Positions 41,370 through 53,692 of a stretch of DNA of 64,000 bases are shown one piece after another; within the stretch, counting starts at the first letter, position 1; every line of letters starts with the position of its first letter. The notes beneath the pieces are model-generated. The model did no database searches and was not told the origin of the DNA. It was given only the letters and a program-made list of their open reading frames with translations. Position numbers and translations under genes: made by a program. The DNA lies in contig OX123187.2 in NCBI GenBank assembly GCA_944739405.2, positions 80,956,450 through 81,020,449 on the forward strand, given 5' to 3'. The stretch comes from Euclidia mi (lineage: Eukaryota > Arthropoda > Insecta > Lepidoptera > Erebidae).

Positions 41370-41540
41370 ATGGGTACTAGACAATGGATAAACATACATA
41401 TATACTTTTTTTTTGTAAATACATACATATTATACATAGAAACACCCAGACTAAGACAAACATCCATGTTCATGCACACAAATGTTTGACTTGAGCGGGA
41501 ATCGAACGTGAGTATCTATTGATTAAACGATTAGCGCCCT
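41370..41540 (-). repeat. tRNA-type SINE remnant
   Basis: Contains GGGAATCGAAC (box B on minus: GTTCGATTCCC) and the block AGAAACACCCAGACTAAGAC, typical of a lepidopteran tRNA-derived SINE. The tRNA head is degraded near 41500-41540. Confidence 0.5.
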
Positions 41541-41571
41541 GCGATCCATAAAGAAAATCATTTTAAAGAAT

Positions 41572-42060
41572 GGCAGGCTTGAAAAGTGGAAACAGGAAAC
41601 TGATTCAAGACACTCATTATAATTATGGCCAAAACCTAGCAGCCAAAATACTAAAAAGTCTGAACAGTTTTCTCTACACCCTATCCACAAGAGCTAACAA
41701 CGCTTCTAAGAATAGAATCAACTTGTGGCGTGAAAAATTTTTTATCGCACCTTCATTCCACCGACAGAGAAGTTACCTCCAGGATATAAACTTCCTTGGC
41801 CAACTTGGAAGGCACTCAATAGGCTGTGCACCCGGGTCGGCAGATCTATAGGTATTCTGATAAGGTGGAGTTATATCAACCCAAGCGAAAATAAGTGCGA
41901 TTGCGAGTGTGTGTGAGTGAAAATAAGTGAGTGCACCACAAGCCCAGAATCGTGCCCATTATTGACGACATGTACCAAACAAGGCCAAATGCGATGCGCA
42001 TAGCCGAGTACTGGGCTAAAACGGTATGACAAGTGTTGCAATTGACAGGAAAAGAAGAAG
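41572..42060 (+). mobile_element. 5'-truncated LINE with 12 bp TSD
   Basis: Flanked by ATTTTAAAGAAT at 41560-41571 and 42061-42072. Broken frames encode the ORF2 C-terminus: RINLWREKFFIAPSFH, WKALNRLCTRVGR and WSYINPSENKCDCEC. These are a Trp-rich segment and the Cys-rich end found in several insect LINEs. The tail is GGAAAAGAAGAAG. Frameshifted and with stops. Confidence 0.8.
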
Positions 42061-42072
42061 ATTTTAAAGAAT

Positions 42073-44235
42073 TATGTTTTGTCTGTATAATAAAGGCATA
42101 ACCGATTTATTTGAATAGTAATATCCGTCAGACAATGCTGAAAGTGAGTAACATGCTTTAAAGTAAGAGTATCTTCAAATAATCGATTGTGGCAGCCATC
42201 TTAACAAATGGAATAGATTTAGAAAGTCGGTTCAAGCCGAAATCTGGTGAAAAGTACTTTATCTGACGATTCTGTCATTTACTCTTTTTTATGAGACGTA
42301 TTATTGGATGGGACGGCTCCGTATTTTTCTTTTGCTAATATATTTAGATTCCTTATTGAAGATCTGTAAGAAGGTATTGGAAATATGATGGTACCTATTT
42401 TATGGATTACTTTTCATCTAATTTAAAGTCATCGTTATATCATAAAACTGCATAGCTTTTTTTTTTGAAAGCGTTAATCTCAGGAATTACAAATTACATT
42501 TAAGAATCTTTGTTTTAATTCGCAGTCCAATCATTGCAGAAGCTTATAAAATATATAATATCACACACATTTTTAGGAAAATATTTAAAAGAAGAATAAA
42601 GCTACGTGATAATGATGAAACTATCCAGAATAAAAATTGGACACAAATAAAACCTACCTTGCAAATGACAATATCTACACACACATATCTATTCAAAGCA
42701 AGACAAGAACAATAAATATACCAAATACAAAAGGTAACAGAGGTCTTAATTACATGTACCTATATACTTGCTTCACCAAGTTATAACAAACATCGTTGAT
42801 ATTCAGTGGTGTACGGTTCCTTAAAAAAAAACAGCGGCTGAACTTTCAAAGGCTCGTGACATTTAGACATTTAGTTCATTTTCACAGCGCGTCGCCTATT
42901 TGGTGGCACGAAGTGCCGTGTTCTACGAAAAGCAATGATCCCAGCTCCGACGGACGTTATTGCTTTGCAGTTGATATCGGTTTGTTTATTTACGGTTCTT
43001 AGTGTAAAATGCCTGTGAGAACTTAGTTCTCATGTTGCTTAGTAGGTGTCGTTTATTTTTTTATATATAATTTATTATTGAAAATGATATTTTTGGTGAA
43101 ATTGAACATACAAAAATATTGCTTTCTTTTGGGCGTCGTTACATATTATTTAAATTAAATATGTAATAGTTTTCTTAAAAAAAACATTTATTTACTTACA
43201 TTAATGCATGAATAGCGTAGTAGATTAAGCGACCATTTCACTGCTTGATATAGCGCAATTAAGAGTGTTATTAGTCGTTGCCACGCTGGACAACACTTGA
43301 CTTGGTCTACAAGTTGTTGTCACGATTATAGGAATAACGCCACTGGTCGTTTGTCAGAAAAATTCTACTCGATACGTAGAAAATCTCGTAGGCAGTCATA
43401 TAATAATAAGCTTGTAACACCAGCAGTAGCGCCAGCATTTTACTTCTTCTGAATGAATCAATGTGGTAGCCAGAGCAAGAGGTTCGTATTTCTATTGTAG
43501 GCTTACTTAACCTACCTACCTATTCAAATGTTGGGGCAAATCATTCAAATTATAATCTTAAAATAAACTTGATAGCTATACTGGGATTAGAATACATATT
43601 GTAAAAGGCTCCATCACACCAAAGTCACTGGACGAATCACAAAAACTTAGTGTGAGGAGGGTCGACGTACAACTTGCAAAGGTCTTAAGAAAACCTTCAG
43701 ATTAATTTTGCACAGATGTAATGATATGACAAAAGGGAATTTCATCAAAGAAGGTGAGTATTCATTTTTGGAATCATACGAATTAGAAACTAATATTGAA
43801 TGCATCGTACCGAGATTTTTAGGGACCCGTAATTGACTAAAGAACTCATAAAGCTTGTAGCAAAATTAGGACTAAGTTTAATGCCAGACTTAGTCCACGA
43901 TTTTATTTTTTAACTGAATGCGAAAAAGGAGATAATAGATATAGAAACAGGTTATTCGATTACATAAATTAAGTTCCGCTAAATTTTCTTTTCAAAATAA
44001 AAATAATATCAAAATAAAATTCGCTAGGGGCTTTTGTCGGGAATCAAAATATCCAAATACAAAACATAATTGCGAAGGCTCTGTCTCCTGAGATGTGATG
44101 TCACATTCCCATAATTAATTATTTCATAATAAATTACTCCTAAATCATTAAAAATTCTCATCGCGCAGTGTCGTCTAATTACTACAGTCAGGTATTGGTA
44201 CACCAAAAGCGATAAAATATTGTAACTATATTCTT
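42073..44235. other. No recognisable gene
   Basis: 2.2 kb of AT-rich sequence. A frame of 68 codons at 42796-43002 is not recognised. No LTR, TIR pair or RNA gene could be seen. Confidence 0.45.
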
Positions 44236-45142
44236 GCTATTTATTTGTATTGCTTGCCCCGTGCCTTGCTGAGCACGTTAAAATATCGATCGCAATTAAG
44301 TCCTTTGCCAGTCAGTTATTGGATGTCAGTACCCTTGATGGTATTAGAGTCAACTCTACTTGAAAGTACTCGCAGCAGTACTGACAATCGCGGTAAAGGT
44401 GACCATCGTGCTGTTCTGATGTAAAGGCTACATTACTGCAGAGTTTATCAAAATCCGTTCAATGGTTTTTGCATTAAAGAAGAACAAACTTACTTTGGTA
44501 TTTAAAATACGAGTCTACTTTATATAGGTATTTCACAAACAATAAAATTAAGTATGTAAATAACAACAAATAAGTTTGTAAATCTGAAACTATAAATAAG
44601 TCGTAGATATTCTAGTTTTAACAAAGTTGGGTTTTGATCAGTGACGTACTCTCACAAAATATTGTCGTTGATGTCGCTACTGCTATGTTTCGCTATTTAT
44701 TTGTATTGCTTGCCCCGTGCCTTGCTGAGCACGTTAAAATATCGGTCGCAATTAAGTCCTTTGCCAGTCAGTTATTGGATGTCAGTACCCTTGATGGTAT
44801 TAGAGTCAGCTCTACTTGAAAGTACTCGCAGCAGTACTGACAATCGCGGTAAAGGTGACCGTCGTGCTTTTCTGATGTAAAGGCTACATTACTGCACAGT
44901 TTACCAAAATCCGTTCAATGGTTTTTGTATTAAAGAAGAACAAACTTACTTTGGTATTTAAAATACGAGTCTTCTTTATATATTTCACAAACAATAAAAT
45001 TAAGTATGTAAATAACAACAAATAAGTTTGTAAATCTGAAACTATAAATAAGTCGTAGATATTCTAATTTTAACAAAGTTGGGTTTTGATCAGTGACGTA
45101 CTCTCACAAAATATTGTCGTTGATGTCGCTACTGCTATGTTT
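44236..45142. repeat. 456 bp tandem duplication
   Basis: Unit 1 is 44236-44691, unit 2 is 44692 to about 45142. The copies are nearly identical; the second lacks about 7 bases (TATATAGGTATTTC against TATATATTTC) and has a handful of substitutions. More diverged related sequence continues to about 45360. The body resembles a short lepidopteran interspersed repeat (CCGTTCAATGGTTTTTG), possibly non-autonomous. Confidence 0.9.
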
Positions 45143-45403
45143 CGGTTTTGCTCGGTAGCTGTAACACTAGTTTTCTACCACTGACGGAAATAAAATATCT
45201 ATATGCTTTTATTTCTTACCCGCAATATCACTCACTTCGATATCTGCTATTTCGACTTTAAGGCCTATGTGCTATGATGACATAATACTTATATTACCGC
45301 AGATTTTTATTGCATTCGGTGGTTTTTGTTTTAAGTAAGAACAAGGCAACAAATAACTAAACATTGAAATTTGTAATATAATTGTTATTATCGATTTATG
45401 TTA

Positions 45404-45637
45404 TACTAGCCTTTTCCCGCGGTTTTACCCGCGTCCTGAGGGAACTACTTCGCGTACACGAAAAACCCAAATATCTTACGGACCCCTATTTTTTCTAAAA
45501 TAAAATATAGCCTATGTTACTCGCAGATAATGTAGCTTTCTAATGGTGAAAGATTTTTTTTAATCGGTCCAGTAGTTTTTGAGTATATCCATTACAAACA
45601 AAAATACAAATTTTTCCTCTTTATAATATTAGTGTAG
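45404..45637 (+). repeat. Interspersed repeat, CCCGCGG type
   Basis: Begins CTAGCCTTTTCCCGCGG and ends CTTTATAATATTAGTGTAGAT. These ends are very common in moths and butterflies and are often ascribed to non-autonomous elements, possibly Helitron-like. No coding capacity. Confidence 0.55.
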
Positions 45638-46039
45638 ATCATAATTGTGTCAGTTTTACTTACTTTCTTTTGAATTCATTATCCACTATAGTACCTAGAT
45701 AGATAGCTTATAGTATAGAATCAGCCTTATAGTACCTAAGCTATTAAACACAGAGAAATTGTTGTATTTTCTATGGAAAACCCACTAATCTTCCACACGT
45801 CTGTAACAGTTTTTTTTAATACATTTGCTTGACACGCACTTACACATGTCAATAATTTTGTAATAGATCATTAAGCATTTTGTCTGTTTTCTTACTAATT
45901 CTGAGATATAATTACTAAGAATTAAAGCGTTGATTTATAGGAAATGTGACGAGAAAATATTTTACATGACGTCACTGATCATGGTGACGTAGACCTCTAG
46001 TTTGAAAATTATTTACGTATATAAATATAAAATCATCGC

Positions 46040-46095
46040 TGTGCTTATAGCATGTCTTGACTTGCCGTTTGTAATAAATCGGCAAAATTAATCAT
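46040..46095 (+). repeat. Decayed 5S-derived SINE head
   Basis: TGACTTGCCGTTTGTAATAA and AAAATTAA correspond to the first 55 bases of the SINE at 4914-5172 at roughly 70% identity by eye. Confidence 0.4.
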
Positions 46096-46444
46096 CCGTC
46101 ATCACTGCTGGGCATATGCCTTCCTCAAGGCACTCCACATGAACAGATCTTGAGCAACCTGCATTTATCCAGTGCCCGCGATGCCAACAAGATCGTCAGT
46201 CCTCATACAATACATCATATAATATGGTCTGAATTTGGCTCCAAATTAACAATGATCCTTAATTTTTAGGTACTTATTAGGTCATCACAAAATGTTGCAT
46301 CTTATTGCAGAAAAATATAGTTATTGACACATCTCAGAGCAATAGTTAATAAAAACTTTTAGACACTCGCGTTGCATGTTTAGAATATATTTATAGACGG
46401 GAATTAACGCGAACATGCATTAGGTATTTACATACCTTATTTTG

Positions 46445-46700
46445 CTTGACGTTTCGAGACGGTTGCACGTCTAGTGGTCGCAAGCTGACTGGTATAGCGA
46501 TGTCACGTCTCCGAGTGCGAGGTAGAAGCTTCTATTTCTACCCCCGGGTCGTTTATGTTCGAAGTACCGGCGCAAAACATACTAACCGTATCTGTATATT
46601 GAACATTCGCCGACTGCGCATTAAAGTGGGGTGTTGTTAGCCGGATCACTGGATTCCACGCCGATGACAATTTGAAGCCCTCTTCTCGATTAAAATTTAC
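46445..46700 (-). pseudogene. Second Penelope GIY-YIG C-terminal fragment
   Basis: On the minus strand NFNREEGFKLSSAWNPVIRL parallels NFNREDGWNVPPAWDPVIRL of the fragment at 17715-18078. A Ser/Thr/Asp-rich tail and a block with TGCAACCGTCTCGAAACGTC near 46450-46470 follow, as in the other copy. The catalytic nuclease part is not preserved. Confidence 0.65.
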
Positions 46701-47129
46701 GGTACGGTAAATAAACATGACGTTTCGCAAGCCCTTCAAACATTTACACGAAATAAATAGAAAATTTATCATGAGGCAATCTCTTACAACATCTCTCACA
46801 ATGTTCTCAAAAGGCATGTGAAGTCTAACAAGCCGCACTTGGCCAGTGTGTTATTATCGATTTTTACTATTTAAAACAGTATATAATTTTTGTTTAACCA
46901 TAATCTTGTGGTAAGGGTTAAATCTCTAATCTATTTAATCGCGTTGCAGAGTACAGCCTCTTACCTTCGTCAAAGATAAACTATTAAAAAGTGAACGAAC
47001 GTAAGCTTGGAAAATCTGTCATGAAACTGTTAACTTATAGTAAGCCATATTCGTAAAGTTATGGTGGTCACTGAAATCTATATCATACCCTAAATTAACA
47101 GTATCTAAATGTATTGAATTATTACTGTC

Positions 47130-47290
47130 TAAACTCCTGGTCGCAATGAGTTAAAAATTTGGCAAGTATGTGCCTTGAAGAGCGTAGGGGTGCACTATGA
47201 AGGGATCCCCCGAAATTACCACAGGATCGAGTAGAAAGGAATAAGTAAAAGAAAAATAATGCGTGGGCGTTGATATGGCCATCTCCTAGT
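47130..47290 (+). repeat. Interspersed repeat, copy 1
   Basis: Shares ATTTGGCA.GTATGT.CCTTG, GTAGGGGTGCA and CCGAAATT.CCACGGGATCG-type blocks with 49405-49605. Non-coding. Confidence 0.55.
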
Positions 47291-47489
47291 AGGTAATACG
47301 TGGGACGTAGGTTGTAGAACAATCATCGTTTACATCAAGACAAACAGAATTAATTTATTTGAAAAAAGACAAATCTCTGTAGAATCAAAATAACAACTTT
47401 TTACTCAATTCATATTATATTTAACTTGGGCCAAACCAAGGTCACGGTAAGTTAGTATTACCAAGAATCATTTCACCAATACAGACATA

Positions 47490-47635
47490 CATACATACAT
47501 ACATATCGTCACGCCTTTTATCCCCGAAGAGGTAGGCAGAGGTGTATTTCTACACCCACTTTTCGCCAGATATACTTTAGTCCCACGTAATCAGGGGCGA
47601 GCCTATTGCCGTACCGGGCACATTTCCAATATAGA
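47490..47635 (-). mobile_element. 5'-truncated tRNA-type SINE
   Basis: Minus-strand copy of the body and tail of the SINE family at 37318 and 59705. The tRNA head is missing. The tail is a CATA repeat near 47490. Confidence 0.75.
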
Positions 47636-47669
47636 ATACTTACAAAAACGATTACATACGCCAAAGCTT

Positions 47670-47982
47670 CATCATCATCAGCCCTGAATATAAACTGTCC
47701 CACTGCTGGGCACAGGCCTCTTCTTATTGAGAAGGGTAAGGCCATAGTCCACCACGTTGGCCAAGTGTGGGTTGGCAGACCTCACATGTCTTTCGAGAAC
47801 ATTATTGAGAACTCTCGGACATTCAGGTTTCCTCACGATGTTTTCCTTCACCGTTTAGCAAGCGAAAATTAGCAATTGAATGCGCACATAACTTCGAAAA
47901 GTCATTGGTGTGCGCCGTGGATTCGAACCCGAGACTCTCTGCGTGGCAGTCCGTGGGTCTCTCCACTAGACTATCGCTGCTT
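47670..47982 (-). mobile_element. tRNA-derived SINE, second family
   Basis: The head on the minus strand has box A-like TAGTCTAGTGG and box B GGGTTCGAATCC. The body has CCACTGCTGGGCACAGG and CACGATGTTTTCCTTCACCG. It is flanked by CGCCAAAGCTT (47659-47669) and CGCCAAGGCTT (47983-47993). Other copies are at 50705-51000, 60030-60300 and 61490-61690. Confidence 0.82.
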
Positions 47983-48479
47983 CGCCAAGGCTTATTTTTA
48001 CAATATCACTTAGACGAAACGAAAGGTCGTTTACAGAATACGCCTACGTCGTCGTCGTAGACATCTCGTAGACCCAACAACAATATACATTACATTCATT
48101 CACAATATGCCTCACTTGCAATATCATGATCTAGTACAAACCGCACGGCATTAGATTATCTAAACAATTTCACGGATGTTCGACTCAGTGGTTACCGTGT
48201 TATCAATCAATCAGGATGTTATTACATGAGGACGGTTAGGGTGGAAATCGATTTTATATTTTAGTGATATAAAATATGAGGTAGGACAGTTTGATAGAAA
48301 ATTTATGGCATAAGACATTTTATTTGTCAGAGACGAAGGTCAGATGATAGTCGTTCTGTGGAAAATCTGATATTTAGTTAAATCTGGTTTGACTAGTAAG
48401 CGGACCTCGGGCTGCAACTAGAATACTGCTAGGAGGATGAAAAGAATGTACTTATATAAATTTACTAGTTTTTTATTAT

Positions 48480-48708
48480 TTCTTTATTTATTTGAAAAAA
48501 GACAACTCCCGCATTAAGACTGCATCCTGTGTCGCGGGGGACTTTACAAACATACAACTAACGGACACAATGAATACCCAGACTCGAAATAACAATTTGT
48601 GAATCACACAAAGTGTTGTCTCGTGTGGGGATCGAACCCACAACACTCGGCGCAGTGTCAAACGGCGAGGCGGCCGCTTAAACTACTACGCCAACCGTGT
48701 AGTCGAGT
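48480..48708 (-). mobile_element. tRNA-derived SINE, third family
   Basis: The minus strand starts at about 48708 with TTGGCGTAGTAGTTTAAGC (box A) and carries GGGTTCGATCCCC (box B). The body ends in sequence around ACAACTCCCGC and an AT-rich tail near 48480. Confidence 0.75.
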
Positions 48709-49404
48709 TTGATAAATACGAGTTGCATATTTATGTTTAACAAAGTTGTATTTTAATTATTACTGTGCAATACTGATGTCTAGTCAAATCTAATTCGAAC
48801 TGGGCCCACGGTTTCAAGGTGAACGTCTTGGAACGCAACCGGGATGACGCTAAGATGATGATGATGAGTCAACAGAAATCTACTATTCAAAAAGGTTTAG
48901 AATAATTCTGTGTAAACTTGGAACAACAAAATACAAAATATGTACGATAGACTGATAGACACAGATTGATAACATTGTCGATTGAAGTAAGCTGATTCAG
49001 TTACTGAACTGACAAACCAAGAGACACGAATCAAGTGTAAACACAACATGGCATAAAATCTCTAAGTATAGTACCTACCAGTATAGTAGTCATACATATT
49101 TTAGATAGTGTTGGTGTTATGTGGACACACAGACATAGAAAAATAATGTTACTTTATGAAAGAACGATATTAAAATCAAAAGAAAGAACCTTGTAAGTAC
49201 AGAATGTAATTTAAAATTGTTGCTTTTAACAGGCAGGTAGGCAGTGACATGAAAATACGCTTCCACCCTAAACAAACCTATTCTACAATGTATTAATCTA
49301 AAGCATGGTCCATACACCCGCGCTAGATACAATTATCATCGATAATTATGTTCCTCCTAATGAACAAGCTCGCTAGTCTATACATTCCTATCATAATATA
49401 TAAA
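48709..49404. other. No recognisable gene
   Basis: AT-rich. A possible RTE-type 3' end (GATGACGCTAAGATGATGATGATGA) lies near 48840-48870 but is too short to be sure. Confidence 0.4.
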
Positions 49405-49605
49405 ATCCTTGCGTTACTTACTGACTGACAGATACGCTACAGCTGAAACTATTGGGTGCAGGAAGCTGAAATTTGGCATGTATGTTCCTTGGGGACCGTA
49501 GGGGTGCAATAAGAAGGTATTACCCGAAATTCCCACGGGATCGGCCAAATCGGGTAAATTTAAAAAAAATGCAGGCGTATCTGCTGGCGTCCTCTAGTAT
49601 AATTA
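49405..49605 (+). repeat. Interspersed repeat, copy 2
   Basis: Related to 47130-47290. It starts near TAAAATCCTTGCGTTACTTACTGACTGACAG, a start common to a widespread lepidopteran short repeat, and ends near 49605. Confidence 0.55.
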
Positions 49606-50704
49606 TACGTGTGTTAATATTGCGATATAATTTGCTGCATACAGGCTGCGCGCCTGTGTAGTTTCAGTAATTGATAATATACATTATAGACGCACTATAT
49701 AATGATATGAATATTGAATACTAAACTAAGGTTGTTGTAATGTAATGATTCCATGAAGCTCCTGCATGCATTGTATTTTTTGTGTACGTGTTCATTTTGG
49801 CAGTTCTGTCAAAAGGAATTATTTTATGTTAAATGTAATCATCATTTCAGCCTAGAGACATTCACTGCTAGACGTAGGCCTAACCCAAGGATCACCACAT
49901 AAACCGACAATTTAATTAATTACCAAAATATATGTTTGGAATGTCTGACTGTAATAACATGCTACTTCGCCGTTTGATACTGGCCCAGTTTCGTGTATTT
50001 GACATGAGACAACAATTCTTCTGATCCAGAAATTGTTTTTTCGAGTCGGTTGGTTCTTGGCTAGTAGATTACGCACTTACGACACGACATTTTTCCTAAT
50101 TCAGGTATTCCTTTTAAAAAGACAATTTGGCTGTCTGTCTTGACCTTTAACAAATGCGTAGTCGCAAAATTCCAAACTAAATTCAAAGTATTCAAGAACC
50201 TTCATCTACTTTTGCCATGTAAGTAATAAACACTTGATCCAACATCATGCAAGCTATAAAAAAAAGGTAAATTTAACTACGTAACAAACATCATTACTGG
50301 TAGCGAGCGATACTAAAACTCATCATAACAAGCAGATAACTGCATGTATCAGCTCTTATCTCGCGAACTAAGTACAAGTTCGGCGGGGGAAATACTTTAC
50401 GTACGCTGGAGCTATTCGTAGTTTCACTAAATGCTACTTATGCACTTATGGAGTTTCGCAAGCGTAAAGTTTTCCGCATAGTAGGAGTATACCGTTCATC
50501 TTACAATTAGGTGCTATCTGTTGTGTTGGAATCTTGAGTTATCTACTTTGAAACTTGCCTTGTGTCGCCTTGATGTAGCTTTACAAAGCTACATTATGAA
50601 ACATAATTGAATAACTTGTGCTTAGTACGGATCACTCAAATTGCTTGCATACGCTCACAGGTTAAATAAAAATCAGAATTCTGAGAAACGTGACACCGCA
50701 CCCA
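49606..50704. other. No recognisable gene
   Basis: AT-rich, short frames only. Confidence 0.5.
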
Positions 50705-51000
50705 CCGGCCCTATATATAAACTGTCCCACTGCTGGGGTCTCTTCTCGCTATGTGCAGGGTACTGACATACTCAACTGAGCTAACAAATTGTATGTTGGC
50801 AGACTACAGATGTCTTTCGAGAACATTAAGTACAACTCGCAGACATACAGGTCTACTCACGATGTTTTCCTTCACCGTTTAGGAAGCGGTTATTAACAAT
50901 TTAATACGCACATCACTTCGAAAAATCATTAGTGCGTGCCATGGATTCAAAGCCGAGACCCTCAGCATAGCAGTCTGTCGGTCTCTCCACTAGGCTATAA
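50705..51000 (-). mobile_element. tRNA-derived SINE, second family
   Basis: Diverged copy of the SINE at 47670-47982 with the GATGTTTTCCTTCACCGTTT block. The head shows a damaged box B (GATTCAAAGCCGA on plus) near 50945 and CACTAGGCTATAA at the end. Confidence 0.7.
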
Positions 51001-51060
51001 ATGAAGTAGACTGTTAATATGAATATAGGAATTTTAAACTTTCGTGGTCATTTAAACTTA

Positions 51061-51191
51061 TTTTAAATTGTCTTTCACTGTTGCAAGCGCCACGGATGCA
51101 CTTCCGTGAACATGGCGCTTGCAACAGTGCCGAAATATCGGTTACTCCAAACAAAGGTACGTGGTATATATCCCGAAAGACAATTAAAAAT
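51061..51191. repeat. Nested inverted repeat around a hairpin
   Basis: ACTGTTGCAAGCGCCA and TGGCGCTTGCAACAGT are perfect reverse complements around a loop that itself contains CACGGA/TCCGTG. Further out, AAATTGTCTTTC (51066-51077) pairs with GAAAGACAATT (51175-51185). The GCCGAAATATCGG-type sequence suggests a terminal part of a Penelope-like or MITE element, but I cannot prove it. Confidence 0.75.
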
Positions 51192-52249
51192 AATGTTAAT
51201 ATGATGTTTATAAACCCTCTGCTTCCAATAAAGTAATTATTCCTCAGTTTCTAATGAAAATGAAAATAAATTCCCTACCACACATTTTACCCAAAGTCGT
51301 ATTATCCAGACTCCGTAGCTTCAACAAACCCATTGACGCAAAGCTGGGCGAGACAAAACCTATAAAGGTACACAATAAGCACCGTGCGACATTATAAACT
51401 CTTTTGATCAGTGGCCCGTGAACAGCTGTAGTGAATAAAGGATAGAACAAGTTATAGGGCTGTCTGTTATTTTTGTTTGTCTTATTCATTTTAAAAGAAC
51501 GAATATCTAGCAATCTATTGGTATTTTGGTATAAAGACAGCTTCGCGAAGATGAAAACCTAGACGTACCTATGCATGTCCTTCTATATTCCTAGATGTGA
51601 CTACGGTGCTGGTGGTAGAATAGTAACCTACTCAAATAGCCTACTTACTGAATGACGGCGGGGATGTCGAAGTACTTCACATTTTCACCTTGCCACTTAA
51701 CTCTTTGGATAAAATTTGATGATCCACAATGTGTGTAGGGATGTTCTTGTGTCCGCTAATTTGTTAAGATTTTCGTTACAAGGGGTTTATTCTTAGCGGC
51801 CAAAAATTGGAAAATGGCTCAAAAGGCTTTCGTGTGTTAGCAATGTTATAAATCTAAAATAGAATTTCGCAACTAGCGTACATTGTGTGGCAGTTAATGC
51901 AAAACTATTTCTCTTTTTTTTTTGAAACATGTTTCTACATAGACCTCTAGAATTTAATAATATTTTATCAAGGGAATTATTTACTAACCACACTTTAAAT
52001 ACAATCAGAATGCATCATTATTATCTAAATTCATTTAGAAACCATCAATAACGTGTCGGCCTCCCAATTAAACCGTAGTTTTGCGGGTGGAAACTGTTCT
52101 AAATAACGTACTAATATTACTAGTAACATAATCGCAGCTAATTGGGCTTTACTAATAAGCGAACAGTTCTCAATTGCTGCAAACCTTACATCATTATAAT
52201 GATGGAATCTTTCCAAAGGCAACTACGGAAACCGATACTACGCGTGACG
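51192..52249. other. No recognisable gene
   Basis: AT-rich; frames of 60-90 codons at 51244-51513 and 51793-51993 (minus) are not recognised. Confidence 0.5.
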
Positions 52250-52357
52250 CAATTGCCCAATTTTATATCGGTAAAATCGAAAATCGGGCTCAGTGGCGTG
52301 CCATTGGAGAGGCCTATATCCAGCAGAGGGCAATGGCAGGCTGATGATGATGATGAT
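52250..52357 (+). pseudogene. RTE-like LINE C-terminus with ATG-repeat tail
   Basis: The frame IGKIENRAQWRAIGEAYIQQ... ends AMAG then TGA, and runs straight into GATGATGATGATGAT. The stop merging into such a tail is typical of lepidopteran RTE elements. Only the last 30 codons remain. Confidence 0.6.
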
Positions 52358-53295
52358 TGCATCGTAAAATGAAGTATTCTGCGCCTTACTCTTCTGAACA
52401 TAGTGAGACAAGTATGTGGTAATCTACTACAGCTGTGTAAGGAACCATGATTTTAATACTTGTAAAGAAAACAGGATCTATTTATCATGCGGTCAAATTG
52501 TATGGCCGTTTTCAAATTCGTACAAATATTATAACCTATAAGTAAAAATATGGTTTAAATAAAATACCCAGAACTGTCATAAAGTGAATTCACTTTGTTC
52601 AAAATGTATTATTTATGGCTGTCTTAGTGTTTTAAGTGGGTGTCTCGGCGTTTAGCACTACGGCTAAGTTTTATAGTTTATTTTCACACTAAACCAAAAT
52701 ATGTATGTTTCAAAAATTGTTCTTTTGCGTCTGGGTGTTTCGGCGTAGCAGTTTACACAGGAAAAACTGACGCAGTTATTATATTTTGAGCTCCAAGTAC
52801 CGCTATCTTCAGATTCGTACACATTTCTTATGTTTGTATTGAACAATCAACCCACGGCTGGTGTAACCCACGCCGAAATGTCGAGACAAACAAGAGTTAT
52901 TTCACCTCTATTTTTAATAAATTACGCGATATATAACGTTTAAACAAACATAAAGTATGTTTATTTAAACATAGGAAGAAGAAGGGGATCCTGCCGTTTT
53001 GCCAGAAAGATTTTGACAAAATTTCATTACCCAAACAGATTGTAGCAACCTTTTTTTATACCATTGCAATATTTCGAATGATTTTAGTACGCATATTTTT
53101 ATTTGGTAAAATTTTTACTTGGCAAAATATTACCAAGTATAATGTCATTATGGCATTTGGTGATTTTTTGTGAATAGGTTTTTTGCTAAGTACTAATTTG
53201 GCAAATGAAATTACGCGAAATATTTTTGGGAAGTGAAAATTTGTCAAATTCCTTTCGGTCAAACAAGGGAGACCCGAAAAAGAAGTTATATAAGT
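52358..53295. other. No recognisable gene
   Basis: AT-rich. Two partly similar strings (TCGGCGTTTAGCACTACGG near 52645 and TCGGCGTAGCAGTTTACAC near 52740) hint at small repeats. Confidence 0.4.
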
Positions 53296-53299
53296 CAAG

Positions 53300-53532
53300 T
53301 GTGAATGGGACAAGAGGAAGAGAAAGACCTAGACGGACGTTTATCTGATCAGATTGGAGACATCCTAAAAAAAGGACAGGTTAGATGTACCCTTAACCGA
53401 AGAGCATGCATGAGAAATTTAATGGGAGTGAATGAAGCAAGAGAGATATGTCACGATCGTTGCAAATGACGTTTCGTAGTCTTTGCCTACCCCTCCGGGA
53501 AACAGGCATGAGTCTATGTATGTATGTTAAGT
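53300..53532 (+). mobile_element. 5'-truncated LINE, RTE-like C-terminus
   Basis: The frame reads RPRRTFI-like at the start, then IGDILKKGQVRCTLNRRACM, NEAREICHDRCK and YPSGKQA before a stop, followed by TATG repeats. This is the source family of the 93 bp insert at 4517-4609. A frameshift occurs near 53340. Confidence 0.65.
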
Positions 53533-53692
53533 ATGTTTGTATGGAGATAAAAATAGAACTTTCCTTTCCTTTTGTGTCCGCTGATTCAAAGTGTGTTAAG
53601 TATCCCGTAACGGAGGATTTACCTATACAGAGTGTTCACAATACGTCCAAAAATATTTCTTTTTCGAAAATTACTCTACAGCTATCGTAATT

